From positions 959,001 to 1,023,000 of the forward strand of contig JADEYG010000007.1 in assembly GCA_016906335.1 (NCBI GenBank): a stretch of DNA of 64,000 bases, read 5' to 3'. Of the stretch, positions 11,640 to 25,375 are shown piece by piece. Origin of the DNA: Novakomyces olei. Taxonomy: Eukaryota > Ascomycota > Novakomycetes > Novakomycetales > Novakomycetaceae. Made by a program: the position numbers and the translations under genes. The notes under the pieces are model-generated. The model saw nothing but the letters and a program-made list of their open reading frames with translations, had not been told where the DNA came from and ran no database searches. The stretch's first letter is position 1; each line of letters begins with the position of its first letter.

Positions 11640-13092
11640 TTATTCTGCTTTGGCAGCAAGCCGTGATCCTTGAACACTGGCCTTATCAATCCCACTCCAG
11701 CGCCTTGCAAGCCAGTAAAGTCGCACCGGTAGAGCACGCATGAGAGGAAGCAAACGTGCGTAAAAGGGCATAGCGATCAGTGTGCCGTTTGGTGCAGTGG
11801 GCAGAGCGTCTAATAAAACCTGGGCCACGTTTTGTGGAGTCAATTCCGGCGCCAAAGTAAGAGCAGGCGTCCTAAAAGTAGAAAACAGTTTTGTACCATG
11901 CATTTGACCCAGAACTGCACAAAGAGATCGGATATTGCACTTTGCCATATCCAGCTCACCAGCGAGGCTTTCATGCATTGCAAGCACAGCTGCCTTGCTC
12001 GCACAGTATTCGCCTATATGTTAGGCTGTGATAGATAGGCGGAGAGCGACGTGTGAAACAGATTAAACAGGATTAAACAGATTTGACAGATTTGACAAAT
12101 TAAACAGAATGAACAGATTAAACAGAATTAACTGAACTAACAGAATTAACTGAACTAACAGAATTAACTGAACTAACAGAATTAACTGAACTAACAGAAT
12201 TAACTGAACTAACAGAATTAACTGAACGGAATTAACTGAATTAACGGAACTAAAATAAAGATAAAGTAAAAGTGAAGATGAAACCACAGATAAACGAGTA
12301 CGCCGCTATGTCATTATACAATACTCATACCCAGGTAAGCGGCTCCAATGTGGGCAAGGGAGGAGGATACAGACAAGATAACGGAACTATCGCGAGACGG
12401 TTGGGCGCGCATGTGCGGCAGTAGTGCACGCACAAGCCGCACATAAGCAAACAAGTTGACGGAAAAAGTACTGCCAATTAGAGTCATTGTCGTAAAATGG
12501 CTTACTTTTCAAGCACCGTATCGCTCTCTGATAAGGGCAAAAACATTGAACGCATGGGCGCAACTGCGGCATTGTTTATGACTACAGTTGGGATACCGAC
12601 CTGAGCACTGTATTAGTAATTGTGTGATTCAAGGCGGCAAGAAGAAAGCATAAACTGAACTAAAATCAAATAGATATAGGCTCTAAATGCAAAGCTAGTC
12701 TTTAGACTTATTGGCAGGTGTATAAAAAGCACGTTAGCTCCACGTACCTTTCTCACTACTTGTGCTGCCACATCGTATAGCTGCTCAGCATTAGAAACGT
12801 CACACGAGAAAAAGTGGAGGCCATGTTGGTCATCGGGGTCTTTCATCGGTACGCGGTCAATCACCACGACTTGAGCTCCACGCGCCCGCAATTCAGAGAC
12901 CAATTCAGCGCCGAGGCCACTGGAGCCGCCCGTGACAACAGCCAACTGCCGCGACCAAAACTCGGGCGAGGGCCGTCGGGCCAAAAGGCCCAGGGAGAGC
13001 ATTATAAGGAACAGTAGCAAGCATAGCACCACGAGAAATATAAAAGAAACCACCAGCAGTAAAGAGATCAGGGGCAACAAGAGCAATGGCAT
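11640..13092 (-). CDS. Membrane-anchored short-chain dehydrogenase/reductase (RDH10/DHRS-like, SDR16C type)
   Basis: An NAD(P)-dependent oxidoreductase of the SDR superfamily, probably acting on lipid-like alcohols or ketones at the ER; the substrate is unknown. There are four exons on the minus strand (13092-12748, 12600-12506, 12470-12331, 12013-11640), 317 residues. A long hydrophobic N-terminal anchor (about residues 2-38) precedes the Rossmann fold. The cofactor loop is VTGGSSGLGAELV, the acidic cofactor residue is in VVVIDR, and VVINNAAVAP is the SDR NNAG motif (variant NNAA). The catalytic serine is in ILSVSSSLAHIGAA, and the YxxxK motif is EYCASKAAVL. Introns are 147, 35 and 317 nt; the last contains an 18-bp minisatellite. 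A second hydrophobic patch lies near the C-terminus (MPFYARLLPLMRALPVRLYW). Saccharomyces TDA5 is a comparable protein. Confidence 0.85.
12061..12253. repeat. 18-bp minisatellite in an SDR gene intron
   Basis: Five to six near-perfect copies of AGAATTAACTGAACTAAC (about 12124-12225) are flanked by degenerate AACAGATTTG-type units. The whole array lies inside the 317-nt third intron of the SDR gene and makes that intron much longer than most others in the window. Confidence 0.9.
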
Positions 13093-13306
13093 TGTTGAAA
13101 AGTTTTTGAGCGGCTACATTTAAGCAGCGGCTCAATACAAGTGAAACATTTCGTTAAAGTTCAGGGTGCAGCAGTGAAAGGATAGAGACGCTAGTGGTTA
13201 TGTTGAGTGGCAAGCTATTAATCAAGACTAGCCTCTGCTTACGCTACTACATACAATATACCATTTAAACCCTAAAATATCTATAAAACCCTAACTAATC
13301 CTAACC
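13093..13306. promoter_or_regulatory. SDR upstream region with CCCTAA motifs
   Basis: A 214-bp gap between two minus-strand genes. At 13268-13310 there are four spaced CCCTAA-type units in 43 bases, the last of which overlaps the stop codon of the amidotransferase gene. They lie in the upstream region of the SDR gene. Confidence 0.5.
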
Positions 13307-14304
13307 CTAATTCTGATTTGAGGCAGCAAAGTCTACGAGCATGTCAAAAACGGCGCTGCTCTCTGCTCGAATATCGATACAATTTTGAAACCCGGCTTCC
13401 GCTGTTGCTTGATCAAGGACGCCACTGGCCTCACGCAGTTCGATATACGTCCGAACTATACCTGCGTCAAACTCGGGGTGTCCTGTACGTAGTTAGTATC
13501 CCGTAAACTTTGCTCCAGTCTTTGTACCTTGCATTGTTACCACGCGGCCCGGTTCATAGAGGGCGTGGACACTACAATTATTGCTGCTCGCGACTACCTG
13601 TAACGCTGCCGGTGCCTGCAGCACTGCGTCCCTGTGCATTTGATGCAAGTTCTGTATGGTTAACACGAAAAGCAAGTCAATGGTGAAAGAGCAAGCAAAA
13701 GCCATCAAGGCAAAAACAATTTCCCATCAGCAACAGCTTTAACCGGTAAAATACGCATAATTCGTAAATAGATTACTTTGCTCTGCACGTACCAGGAAAG
13801 GCTGCTTTGTATGGAACATTTCGCGGCCAGCCGGTGTCAGGTTCATACGGATAGCACCCAGCTGATACATCAGCTAACTTCTCCCGAGAAAACTCACCTC
13901 CCACCCGCCCGGGTTTCGGGCTACATTGCCGCCAAGCGCACGTGCAATTATTTGGTGTCCAAAGCATATCCCGATCAGTTTCCGTGTCGTGTACACGCGG
14001 GCAGTGAAATCAACGAGGTCCACGATCCAGGGATCATTATCAAAACTATTGTATTCTGCGGATTAGATTCCAATAATGCCTTTTGCCTACTTGATCCTGT
14101 TATCAGAACGGCATCAATGCCCGTCACCTCGGTCGGCAATGCCTGAGCGCCCAGTCTGGCGTCAAAACACCGAGTCGTAACTTTTATACCGACACGATCG
14201 CCTGCGGCTTTCAATGCTTTTGTAAAGATTTCGCCATAGCTGCCTCTGCTTTGGCGCACTTTTTCCACCGGCTCATCGCACTCCAATATCGCTATAGTCA
14301 CCAT
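13307..14304 (-). CDS. Class I glutamine amidotransferase-like protein
   Basis: Stand-alone class I glutamine amidotransferase (GATase1) domain protein of the fungal YLR126C type; it is expected to release ammonia from glutamine or hydrolyse a gamma-glutamyl bond. The substrate is not known. There are five exons on the minus strand (14304-14091, 14055-13898, 13861-13793, 13651-13528, 13482-13307), giving 246 residues. The start at 14304 begins MVTIAILECDEPVEK. The nucleophile Cys is in LIGICFGHQIIARALGG, preceded by LITGSKYNSFDNDPWIVDLV. The His/Glu pair lies in MQGHPEFDAGIVRTYI, and NLHQMHRDAV carries the usual family motif. Introns are 35, 36, 141 and 45 nt. Removing the two shortest restores the conserved TGSKY and W-E-L joints. 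The TAG stop is part of a telomere-like motif. Confidence 0.88.
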
Positions 14305-14635
14305 TACGAGTACGTCACCATCGGACTTTGCTGTACTATAAAATATAATCCTACACTGCTGTTTGCACATTATATAATTAATTCAATTCTGTAGAGAGCG
14401 GATAAGAGAAAGCAACAACTATGAACAAATAATTAATAACAAATAATTAATAACAGATAATTTATAACAAATAGCTGAAAATATTAAACAAAAAAGAATC
14501 GAATAATGATATCAAATGATATCAAATGATGTCTAATAATTATAAACAAAAATATCAGAATTATAAACAATTAAACGATCGACATAGAGTGGGATAGCCC
14601 TCCTTTCACAGCTCTAAGCTCCTTTTAAATAAATC
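14305..14635. other. Intergenic region amidotransferase/KAR5
   Basis: AT-rich with short repeats of the type AATAATTAATAAC and ATGATATCAA. It holds the amidotransferase promoter and the KAR5 terminator. Nothing else is seen. Confidence 0.5.
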
Positions 14636-15388
14636 TCAGGCGGCAACTTTTGTTCGAGGCTCGAGTAGATACTGCGGCTCACGACGCGGAGTACACAGCA
14701 TACGTTTCACGCTTACTGTCGCGAAATAAAGAGCGCATATAATATTGGCGGCACAAAACACAGATGACAAGGCAATAAAGTGTCTGCCATAGTCGCCGTA
14801 AATCACGTGTACAAATTGCGCCTGAATCCACGGCACGAGTGGTGTAATGTAGGCAATTGCCGATAGTATTGCTGTAAACAGCAGAAAGCGCAACAGTTTT
14901 GGGGGCAGCAGTTGAGCAAGAATAGTAAGCAGCAAGTTTAACAGGCTCGCCTGGGCTCCGATTACTCGCATGAGCAGTTCCATACTCTGCAGTAAGACTG
15001 AACTGCTGCTTACATTGCTCTGTGATTGAGAGGCGTCGCGTAACGACGCCACAGAGTCGGCAACTCGTTCATGTGACGCGGTCAGTCGCCTAATCGCGTC
15101 TAGCAAGTGTGTAAGCACGCGCGCAGTGGCCTCTGATTGGCTCAGTAACGCTTTAAATGTTTCCGGTGGCAGGGCTTGCAGTACGCGGTCTGCACATTCA
15201 TCGTCTAAATCTGATAGTAACGTATGCAGCTGACTGCGTACATTGTCGGAGAATAGTTTTATTGATTCTGGTGAGACTGTCAGTCGAGGAAAATATTAAA
15301 AGCATTCAAGGATTGAAATTATAATTAGGATAATCAAAAGACTACTGTCCATTGGCAAAGTTGAAAAATAATCCAAAAAAATAAACAA

Positions 15389-15427
<39 letters not shown>

Positions 15428-16283
15428 CAAGAGATGCTCACCCGTCTCGGATCGAGCATTCTCAATTGTATTTTGAAGCAAATGCATATCGATTTTCAGT
15501 CCCTCAGCAGTTCTGCTCGTTTCTGTTTGTATTTGCAAAAGGTCGCGCTGCGCTTCTGCATGCAGAACAAACCCCTCTAAATTTCTGTGTAAAGTGTTTG
15601 CCAATTGACGAAGCTCTGTTGCTTGGGCTGCATTTGCAGATCGTGTGTTGGCCAAATGCTGCTCTGCAGCATCTGCGGCCTCTTGCCACTGCTGCAACAG
15701 AAAATGTTGCACCAAAGTGAGGTTACGATGCAGCTCAATCAATGTCTCTAGCAATTAATTTAGCTGTGTATTTATTTAATTTTAAATGTTTTTGGAAATA
15801 GATATATGGCACATGAAAAATGACAAGCACTACCATATTCCAAATCAGACTGCGCCTGATAGCAAAGTTGGTCTGCTTGCTGAAGGTAGCCATGAAAAGA
15901 AGTCCACCATTGTGGTCGTTTCTGCAGGGCGCGTAGGCATAGGGCTCCTGTATTGTTTTCGCAGTCCTTTGGAGGCGGGAAATGTGCCAGTTCGAGCTCA
16001 CACAGGGTTAAACGTAGAGCATAGGCGGTTTTAAGCTCATCGGTAAGCTCGACTTTATGTCGGCTGGAACATTCATCCGCCAGTGCACTTGCTGCAATTC
16101 GAAAACACGAAGGCTGAAGGGCAAAAGTGTCCAAGTAGGCAAGCATCTTTATTTCGTTTAGGCTTTTTTTGGTTTTAAATTAGGGCTTACTTTCTGCGAG
16201 AGCTGAGTACTGTCGTGCTGTCTATTTCCACTGCAAAACGCAGATAGAGCAGTAAGAACACCAAAGCCTGTTTTCCACTGCAT
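14636..16283 (-). CDS. KAR5: Nuclear fusion protein Kar5/Tht1 family
   Basis: Kar5 proteins sit in the nuclear envelope and are required for nuclear fusion after mating. There are four exons (16283-16191, 16146-15834, 15747-15442, 15276-14636), giving 450 residues. The N-terminus MQWKTGFGVLTALSAFCSG is a probable signal peptide; an in-frame ATG 87 bases upstream would weaken it, so 16283 was chosen. The conserved cysteine-rich region includes LQPSCFRIAASALADEC, ALRLTLCELELAHFPPP, and CLRALQKRPQWWTSFHGYL. This is the Kar5 pattern of SCF..A, LTICEFE and P-Q-x-WTSY. A coiled coil follows, and two hydrophobic segments near the C-terminus (LLTILAQLLPPKLLRFLLF onwards, and IALSSVFCAANIICALYFA) are the membrane anchors. 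Introns are 44, 86 and 165 nt. It lies just downstream of the STE20-type kinase on the same strand. Confidence 0.85.
15391..15427. repeat. GGAAAAT tandem repeat in KAR5 intron 3
   Basis: Five copies of a 7-nt unit (TGGAAAA) lie within the 165-nt third intron, close to its 5' end on the coding strand. In-frame translation of the repeat would give a spurious tail, so it is excluded from the coding model. Confidence 0.85.
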
Positions 16284-16370
16284 TTTGTTTGTCTCTTTTG
16301 CGTTTCCAAGACAATGAACTGCTTTATTAAAACCTCCCATGCCTTGCGTGGGCTGTTTCAGGTGGAACAA

Positions 16371-16937
16371 TGTAAACCAATGAACATTATAATATTTATT
16401 GTATGTAAAGTAATAATAATAAAGGGAATAATTTATTATTATTATTATTATAATTAATTTTATTCTTATTACTACTTATCTATTTACGGTTTAAACTCAT
16501 GGACAAGCGAATATTTGTAATTTAATCTATATTTATTGTCTTTTGCCCAGTCTAACAAATCTCCACTGAATAGGCGTGGATCATATTGAACCCACAGGAA
16601 CTATTATAAACTTTGCATCTGTGTACATTCACTGCTTTTGCAGTGAGGGCAAAAGTTGAAACAACATCCCTGAGATATAGAAGGGTTAAAATAATATATG
16701 ATTTTATCATTAAAATAAAGAAAGCATGAAACTGTGAAAAGACAAGCTTTTGAGATACACATAAATGAACAGCGTGTATTCATGCTTTGGGTATAACAGG
16801 TCTGCCACACGCTTTGAGCTATGCGGCCCGCAAATGCCGCTGACGAATTGCCTTTATCAGTCTTCATTGTTAGTGTTTCGGTAATAAGATAAATTATATT
16901 TATAAACAGAAATAGCATAAAAGCAAGGAATTGACAC
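16371..16937. other. Intergenic region KAR5/STE20
   Basis: AT-rich, with an ATT microsatellite at about 16430-16460. No gene is seen. A short reading frame at about 16604-16918 on the minus strand could supply a further 3' exon of the kinase, but no conserved sequence supports it. Confidence 0.45.
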
Positions 16938-19796
<2,859 letters not shown>

Positions 19797-21365
19797 CTAA
19801 CGCGCACGCGTAAAGACGCGGATCAACTGACGCGCTGACGCAATCCGGACCGTGTTGATCACGATTGGCTCCTCTAATTTCCCTGTTTTCCGACAATTCT
19901 TATTAATGGAGACTTGTGGGTCCTCTTATTAACGCCTGAAAACTTTAAAGCACGTGTCTAATTATATTATTGATTGTGGACGTTGCGGGTTCGATATCGA
20001 GCGGGGGTTTAGTAATGAATAATATATATAGGAGATTCGAAAAGTGAATGAATGAATGAATAAATAAATAGATATAAATATAAATATAAATATATAAATA
20101 AATATAATATAATATACAGGTACATAGTACACTAACGAAAGCCTGTGTCTGACTATAACCTTACATAAGCCTATCACTTGCATCATCCTTAAATATGTAG
20201 GCGGTTTTGGTGTAGAAATTGACGACCGAAATTGTCAATCTAATTTACAATCAATTAATAGCTTTAAACTTGACTCGGTACGCGTGATGTCAATTTGAGG
20301 TGAACGCATTGGAGCCAATAATTATGTGTTTGTTTAGTGGGAACGGAGATATACCGCCTTCGGCACGGAAATAAGTGAAATATAGTAACATTAATTAAAT
20401 CATAAATATCTTGGCACTCGATTTGTCAATTTGATTACAAAGTTTCCGTCCCATAAACATCCGACCGCAATTTGCACCATCAAAATTGTTCACTATACAA
20501 ATTCATAGCAAAACTATGCGAACATGAAACATTTCATAAAATCTAAAGACATGCACATAACTGTTTTTTTTTCCTTTTTGACATAACATCTGACTCAATT
20601 TTCCTCGCGTAAACCTTCAAGTTCTATTTCTCTGCGAGTTTTCGCTACCATCAAATGAAGGCGTTCGTAAATTTCACAGTTAGATTCGAATTTCTCTCGT
20701 TAAAATTCCTTGAATTCGTCAGTAAGAACAGCTAAAGCAAAACACAAAAACCGGAAACAAGGAAGAGTAAGATAAATAATAAACAATATATCGCTTCTTT
20801 CTCATGCAAACGCGTCAGGGGCACGCATAGCGTAGTTGTTTAAAGAACGCGCCCGGCGCATGAATCAATCATAGCGACAAAATGTCGTCAGACTGGTGCC
20901 AGCGATAGTTTCATCATTGCAGAATGCACGAGAAAGAGTCGTTTATATATCGTTATAAAGGCCGAATTGATTATTTGAACTCCGACCTCGACAAAAGGAC
21001 AAGGCAAATACTCGAAAAGACATGATTAGGGCCAATCATATCACCAAAACAAACTTGTATAAATCGTACTAGGAGATTTCTTACCATTCGATATACCACG
21101 AACTCATTTGAACAAACATGAAAATAATATACATATAAAGAATAACGCCGTCGAGCGGAAAGGACAAAACATAATCACAACCTTAATCCACATAGAAGAA
21201 CAAATAAAGAGCTCTATCGCTTAAAATACATCTTGTTCCAAACAACATACCGTTTGTTGAACAAAAAGATTAATATATAGGATATCAATTCAAGAAAATA
21301 GAAAAATACACGAAAACCGAAAGAAAATCAACTTCAAATAAACATGTTTAGAATCTGAGTAGAGA
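19797..21365. other. 1.6-kb gene-free region upstream of STE20
   Basis: No frame above about 60 residues with coding character is seen. At 20040-20115 there is an AT microsatellite (AATAAATA and ATATAA units). The rest is AT-rich unique DNA. It would contain the kinase promoter and the terminator of the disordered-protein gene. Confidence 0.5.
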
Positions 21366-24314
21366 CTACTTTTCCCTCCCATCGGTTTTGCGCACAGAAC
21401 TTCGTCGAAACAAGCCTGTAATCGACTTTTTCCAGGGCGACTTTGGTGGTTCCAAAGATGAGACGTGTTCTGTATGCAAAGCTTCTTCCGAACCAGCCAA
21501 ACTGCCTCTAGCACCATCAGTATCCTCTTGCTGCCCAGCCCCAGGAGAGTCTGGATCCGACTCCCATTTTGAAAGAGGACCCGGATCACCGAGGTGGTCA
21601 TCAGCAATACTTGTCTGACTGAAACGAGGCTCCGCCAGTAAAGGACCCGGCTCACCCAACAAACCTGCCGGCAATTTGGGTAATTGCTCGCCTCCCATTC
21701 TGCCGCCTTTTGACCCGTGAGAAAACCCTGGTGATGAGGGTGAAAGAAGCTGCAAACTGCTCCGTGACGGGGCGCTCTTGGAGTCTAGTGTATTAGCCAC
21801 GCTAGACCCAGTCTCGAACTGGTCAGACGCATCGCGATCCAGACCTTCAGTCTCGGGATAAACGTGCATATGATTTGTGTCATAAGGCCTCTGTTCAAAC
21901 GTGTCCACTTCATGTTCTTCCCCAATGCCAATGAGCCCCGGGTTAAACGATGTATTAGCAAAAGGCTCCATGCGCACAGACATTTTGGCCTTGCGTGCGC
22001 CAGGCAGGTAAGTGTCTGGCAAATTCTTTGGCTCATTTGCATCTGAAGGCCAATTCAGACCTATACTTTTGTGCGTACTTTTGGACAAATTAATGGTGGG
22101 CGTTGATATACTACTGCTGCGCCGACGAGTACCGTACTGCTGCGAGGATCGCTGGTGCAAAAGGCTATGCGACCTTGTATGTCGAGCATCATGTTGGATT
22201 GACGTCAGTTTCTTTGAATGGTCAATAGGCAGCTGGTCCTTGTCATCTTCACCAGGCGGCTTACGCTTCCGCAGTCCTCCTGAGCTTGAAAAAGTGAGTC
22301 CTAACCCAACACCCGCTGCATCGGTGAGGGGAAGCGTGTGCTGAGACTGTATACTGGGGCCTTTATTGTTTAATGTGTCTGTGTACGGCACTTTGCCGGT
22401 ACTGATCAAATGTACAGGCTCAAGCATTGGCTCATCAACCAGCGAGTCCTGTGACCGTTTCGCTAAAGGAAAAGCGTCCCTCATCGGCACATCACCTGCC
22501 GCCGCCCTGTCAGGATCAGCACTGCTCAGACCAATACTCGTGCTTGTGGGGGCAGAAGCTGCAGTGGGGTAACGCGTCCTCGAGCCTAAAGCCCTCTGAG
22601 GCGAGAGCACCACCTTCTCAAAAAGCGCTTTGATTGGCGACTTTTTCTTCCCCGGACTGGCAGTAGACGCTGTATCGGGCGAGTTTGACCGGTTAGTGCA
22701 ATTGTTGTTGGTAAAAAGATGGTTTGTATTCTTGTTGCTTTTATTGTTGACACTGGTCCGCCAACTGTGATCGTCTTGGAACAGGTGGTCCGGCCTGCGA
22801 ACGCCCGGTTCTTCAGAAAACGAAGACCTCCAGCGCCAGCGGTTCTGGTGCTGATGGCTGCTTGAAGACGTAGGCGAGAGCGAAGGATTAGACGTGGCCA
22901 TAGCCGACATAAACGGACTAGCCAGGACAGAGAGGCCGTGCGATAAAGACCGGACATGAGAGGAGACCCGGCTCGGAGAAGAAGAGGAGGAGGAAGCTGA
23001 CTGGTTCTGCGCATTCTGCGGTGAATGAAGATTGTGCTGTTTTGTAAAATTAAGACTCGAAGGGGAATTGCCTCTGGAGTCAGGGCCAGCAACACTGCGG
23101 CTTTTCCTGTGAGAAAAAAAGGAGAGACGTCTCGGTGTTGACGGCGGCCCTTTTGTCGGAGACTGAGCCAAAGCTGCCTCCGAAGCTGCCTGCTCAATTT
23201 GAGTAGGGGAAGGCAAATCCAAGGTGTTTGGTGGCATTGGCCTGTCGTAGTCCGTTAGCCGGGGAATACTTATTGTGGGGGGACTATCGTTCAAGGCTGC
23301 AGCCGCAGATAGACGCGGATTCAGCCTGGCCGGCGACCGTAATACAGTTCGAAAAGACGGGTTAAAGTTCAATTCAGCAGAAGCGGCTAGTTTAGGAAGA
23401 GTAAACTCTTCGTCTAACCCCTTAACTGCATCACTGCCCTCCCGTCGATGGCCAGTGTGAAGAATCTCATCATCCGCGTCTTCCAGCAAGTCATCTTCGT
23501 CTTCCTCGCCATCGAGATCAATTGAATCGGCATTTTGCTTTATATCCATATCCCGTTTTGCGCAGGCCAATTCTGACTTTGTCCCATCCAGGCAGGTTAA
23601 ATCTTCACTGTCCATTCGATCGTGGTCTCGGCCATCTTGCTCCGTACTTTCATATACTTTTGCGTCCAGTAGGTCATCGGAATTGCTGCTATTTGACTCC
23701 TCTGTACCAACCCCATCACTTTCGCCTTTTCGCAGCAAGTAACCACCTTCGGCCGCCTCATTTCTCTGCCGATTACTAGAGAAAGCTTTAGCATCAATCC
23801 AGCCCGATTGGCCCTGCACTTGTGTTTCCGGAATTATTTGATGTGAATCAACAAAGGAAACAGCTTTTGCTTTAGATCCACGCGACGAAGCCAATGAGGC
23901 CGCATCCGTACGCGACTGGTCTCCGCCTCCTCCAGCGGACGAAGCAGTAGCAGCAGCAGATGTAATAGAGGAAGCAGAAGAAGAAGGGAAAAAAGCGGGA
24001 GCTGCCGGAGCCGATGAGGGTACAACGTCATTGCTGCCGACTGCTGCCGATCCCAAGACGGGGATCTGTAAAGCCTCAGTCTCCCGGGCGTTATTGCCCA
24101 ATATTTCATTATTTATTTGGTCTTTATCCTGACTTGCAGCGCCCGCGCTGGAAGAAGATATAATCTGACCTTTGAGCCGTAAATTGTCGATCGGCCCCGG
24201 CTGGCTCGGAAGGGGAACTGCCGCTGCCTCGTCAAGACATATATGTGACCAGTCAAGAGAGACTGCCTTTGAGCGACGGTGGGCGTGCACGCGTCGAGGC
24301 GGCCCCGAGGCCAT
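21366..24314 (-). CDS. Large disordered protein of unknown function, 982 residues
   Basis: A single intronless frame from ATG to stop. I do not recognise the family with confidence. The composition is that of an intrinsically disordered regulator: Ser-rich throughout, with poly-Ser and poly-Ala runs and a strongly acidic stretch (about residues 240-290, DLDGEEDEDDLLEDADDE). The only ordered-looking motifs are short. They are an N-terminal PPRRVHAHRRSKAVSLDWSH, a central GKKKSPIKALFEKVVLSPQR, and a C-terminal SPWKKSITGLFRRSSVRKTD. The N-terminal basic motif resembles the HAHRRS-x-A-I/V-S element that recurs in fungal proline/serine-rich cell-wall or polarity proteins. The basic, phosphorylatable C-terminus could be a membrane-binding or kinase-regulated tail. 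Continuous reading through 2.9 kb makes the gene certain even though its role is not. Confidence 0.8.
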   Translation of the reverse strand: MASGPPRRVHAHRRSKAVSLDWSHICLDEAAAVPLPSQPGPIDNLRLKGQIISSSSAGAASQDKDQINNEILGNNARETEALQIPVLGSAAVGSNDVVPSSAPAAPAFFPSSSASSITSAAATASSAGGGGDQSRTDAASLASSRGSKAKAVSFVDSHQIIPETQVQGQSGWIDAKAFSSNRQRNEAAEGGYLLRKGESDGVGTEESNSSNSDDLLDAKVYESTEQDGRDHDRMDSEDLTCLDGTKSELACAKRDMDIKQNADSIDLDGEEDEDDLLEDADDEILHTGHRREGSDAVKGLDEEFTLPKLAASAELNFNPSFRTVLRSPARLNPRLSAAAALNDSPPTISIPRLTDYDRPMPPNTLDLPSPTQIEQAASEAALAQSPTKGPPSTPRRLSFFSHRKSRSVAGPDSRGNSPSSLNFTKQHNLHSPQNAQNQSASSSSSSPSRVSSHVRSLSHGLSVLASPFMSAMATSNPSLSPTSSSSHQHQNRWRWRSSFSEEPGVRRPDHLFQDDHSWRTSVNNKSNKNTNHLFTNNNCTNRSNSPDTASTASPGKKKSPIKALFEKVVLSPQRALGSRTRYPTAASAPTSTSIGLSSADPDRAAAGDVPMRDAFPLAKRSQDSLVDEPMLEPVHLISTGKVPYTDTLNNKGPSIQSQHTLPLTDAAGVGLGLTFSSSGGLRKRKPPGEDDKDQLPIDHSKKLTSIQHDARHTRSHSLLHQRSSQQYGTRRRSSSISTPTINLSKSTHKSIGLNWPSDANEPKNLPDTYLPGARKAKMSVRMEPFANTSFNPGLIGIGEEHEVDTFEQRPYDTNHMHVYPETEGLDRDASDQFETGSSVANTLDSKSAPSRSSLQLLSPSSPGFSHGSKGGRMGGEQLPKLPAGLLGEPGPLLAEPRFSQTSIADDHLGDPGPLSKWESDPDSPGAGQQEDTDGARGSLAGSEEALHTEHVSSLEPPKSPWKKSITGLFRRSSVRKTDGREK

Positions 24315-25300
24315 CGGTTGCCACGCGGCCGCCGTTAGAATAGAGGCAGCAGCCGCCGCGTAAGCAGCCTGTAATTAAACCTCGGAAATAGGGTAAGAAT
24401 AGAGAGTAATATGCGGGCGGATGGTGGCACAATTAGTCGGAGAGAGAGGGAAGAAAGAGAGAGGGAAGGAAAGAGCGCGTAAAAATAAGAGGAAGAAAGA
24501 CAAAATTCTGGATACTGAACCAGTCGTAGTCAAGATTCCCAACGCCTTGATACAATGAATTCAGAGTGTGAGCAACGCAGGGTCAAAGATCAAACGAATG
24601 TATGCAGAGAGGCAAAGCTCAATTTTTCAAGAGGCAAATGGAAGTAGTGTGATGAAGGTTTCAGGATCAAACCCACAAGTAGAATTGAAGCAGGCGACGG
24701 GAGGGTGTTGTTGTATAGACGAAATCAGGCAGTCTGCCCAATCTGCGCCCGACAGAAAAAGGCAAAATGCCAAGTGAAAATGAAATGAAATGCCGAGAAA
24801 TGTGTCGGCCGTCCAGCGGCTTTATGTACACGACTAATCTCTGCGGCACAGGCAGCGAGCGTGTGCCCCGAGGATGGAAAAGAGTTTATTTATGTAGAGC
24901 GAGTGTTTTCCTCGTATTTTATTAGCCCTACTTTATTTACGAGGGAACGTACAAACAGGGAAGGTGGTGGTGAATATTGGCAACGAGCAATTTCTTCGTA
25001 TATGGATGATGGATAGTGGAAAGTAATCCCAAATTAAATGTGAAATAGTGGGCGACAGAGTGGAGCGCGCAAACATTTGCAGCCCCAGAAAACTGGAATT
25101 GGGAATGTGGCCCGGAAGAATATTATTTGTACAATTAAACGTTTGCCCAATGCCGGATGTACTACTATTCTCGCACAGTTCGCATGACTGTCCTGGGCAA
25201 CGGCGTCTGTCTATTCCTAGTCGCAGATAGATAACGTGGGTACCTGGCCAGGTACGTATAACTTTTGCGCATCATTTATTATGTACTCACTGTACATCAT

Positions 25301-25375
25301 ACAATTGTCGCACGTACAATTGTCGCACGTACAATTGTCGCACATACAATTGTCGCACATACAATTGTCGCACAT
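25301..25375. repeat. 15-bp tandem repeat with palindromic CAATTG core
   Basis: Five copies of ACAATTGTCGCAC plus GT or AT. Each unit carries the palindrome ACAATTGT. Because 15 is a multiple of three, the minus strand stays open across the array and encodes five Cys-Asp-Asn-Cys motifs in a short frame. That frame has no other support. Confidence 0.92.

Noticed and set aside
12063-12287. Minus-strand leucine-rich repeat frame
   Set aside because: It translates the 18-bp minisatellite inside an intron.
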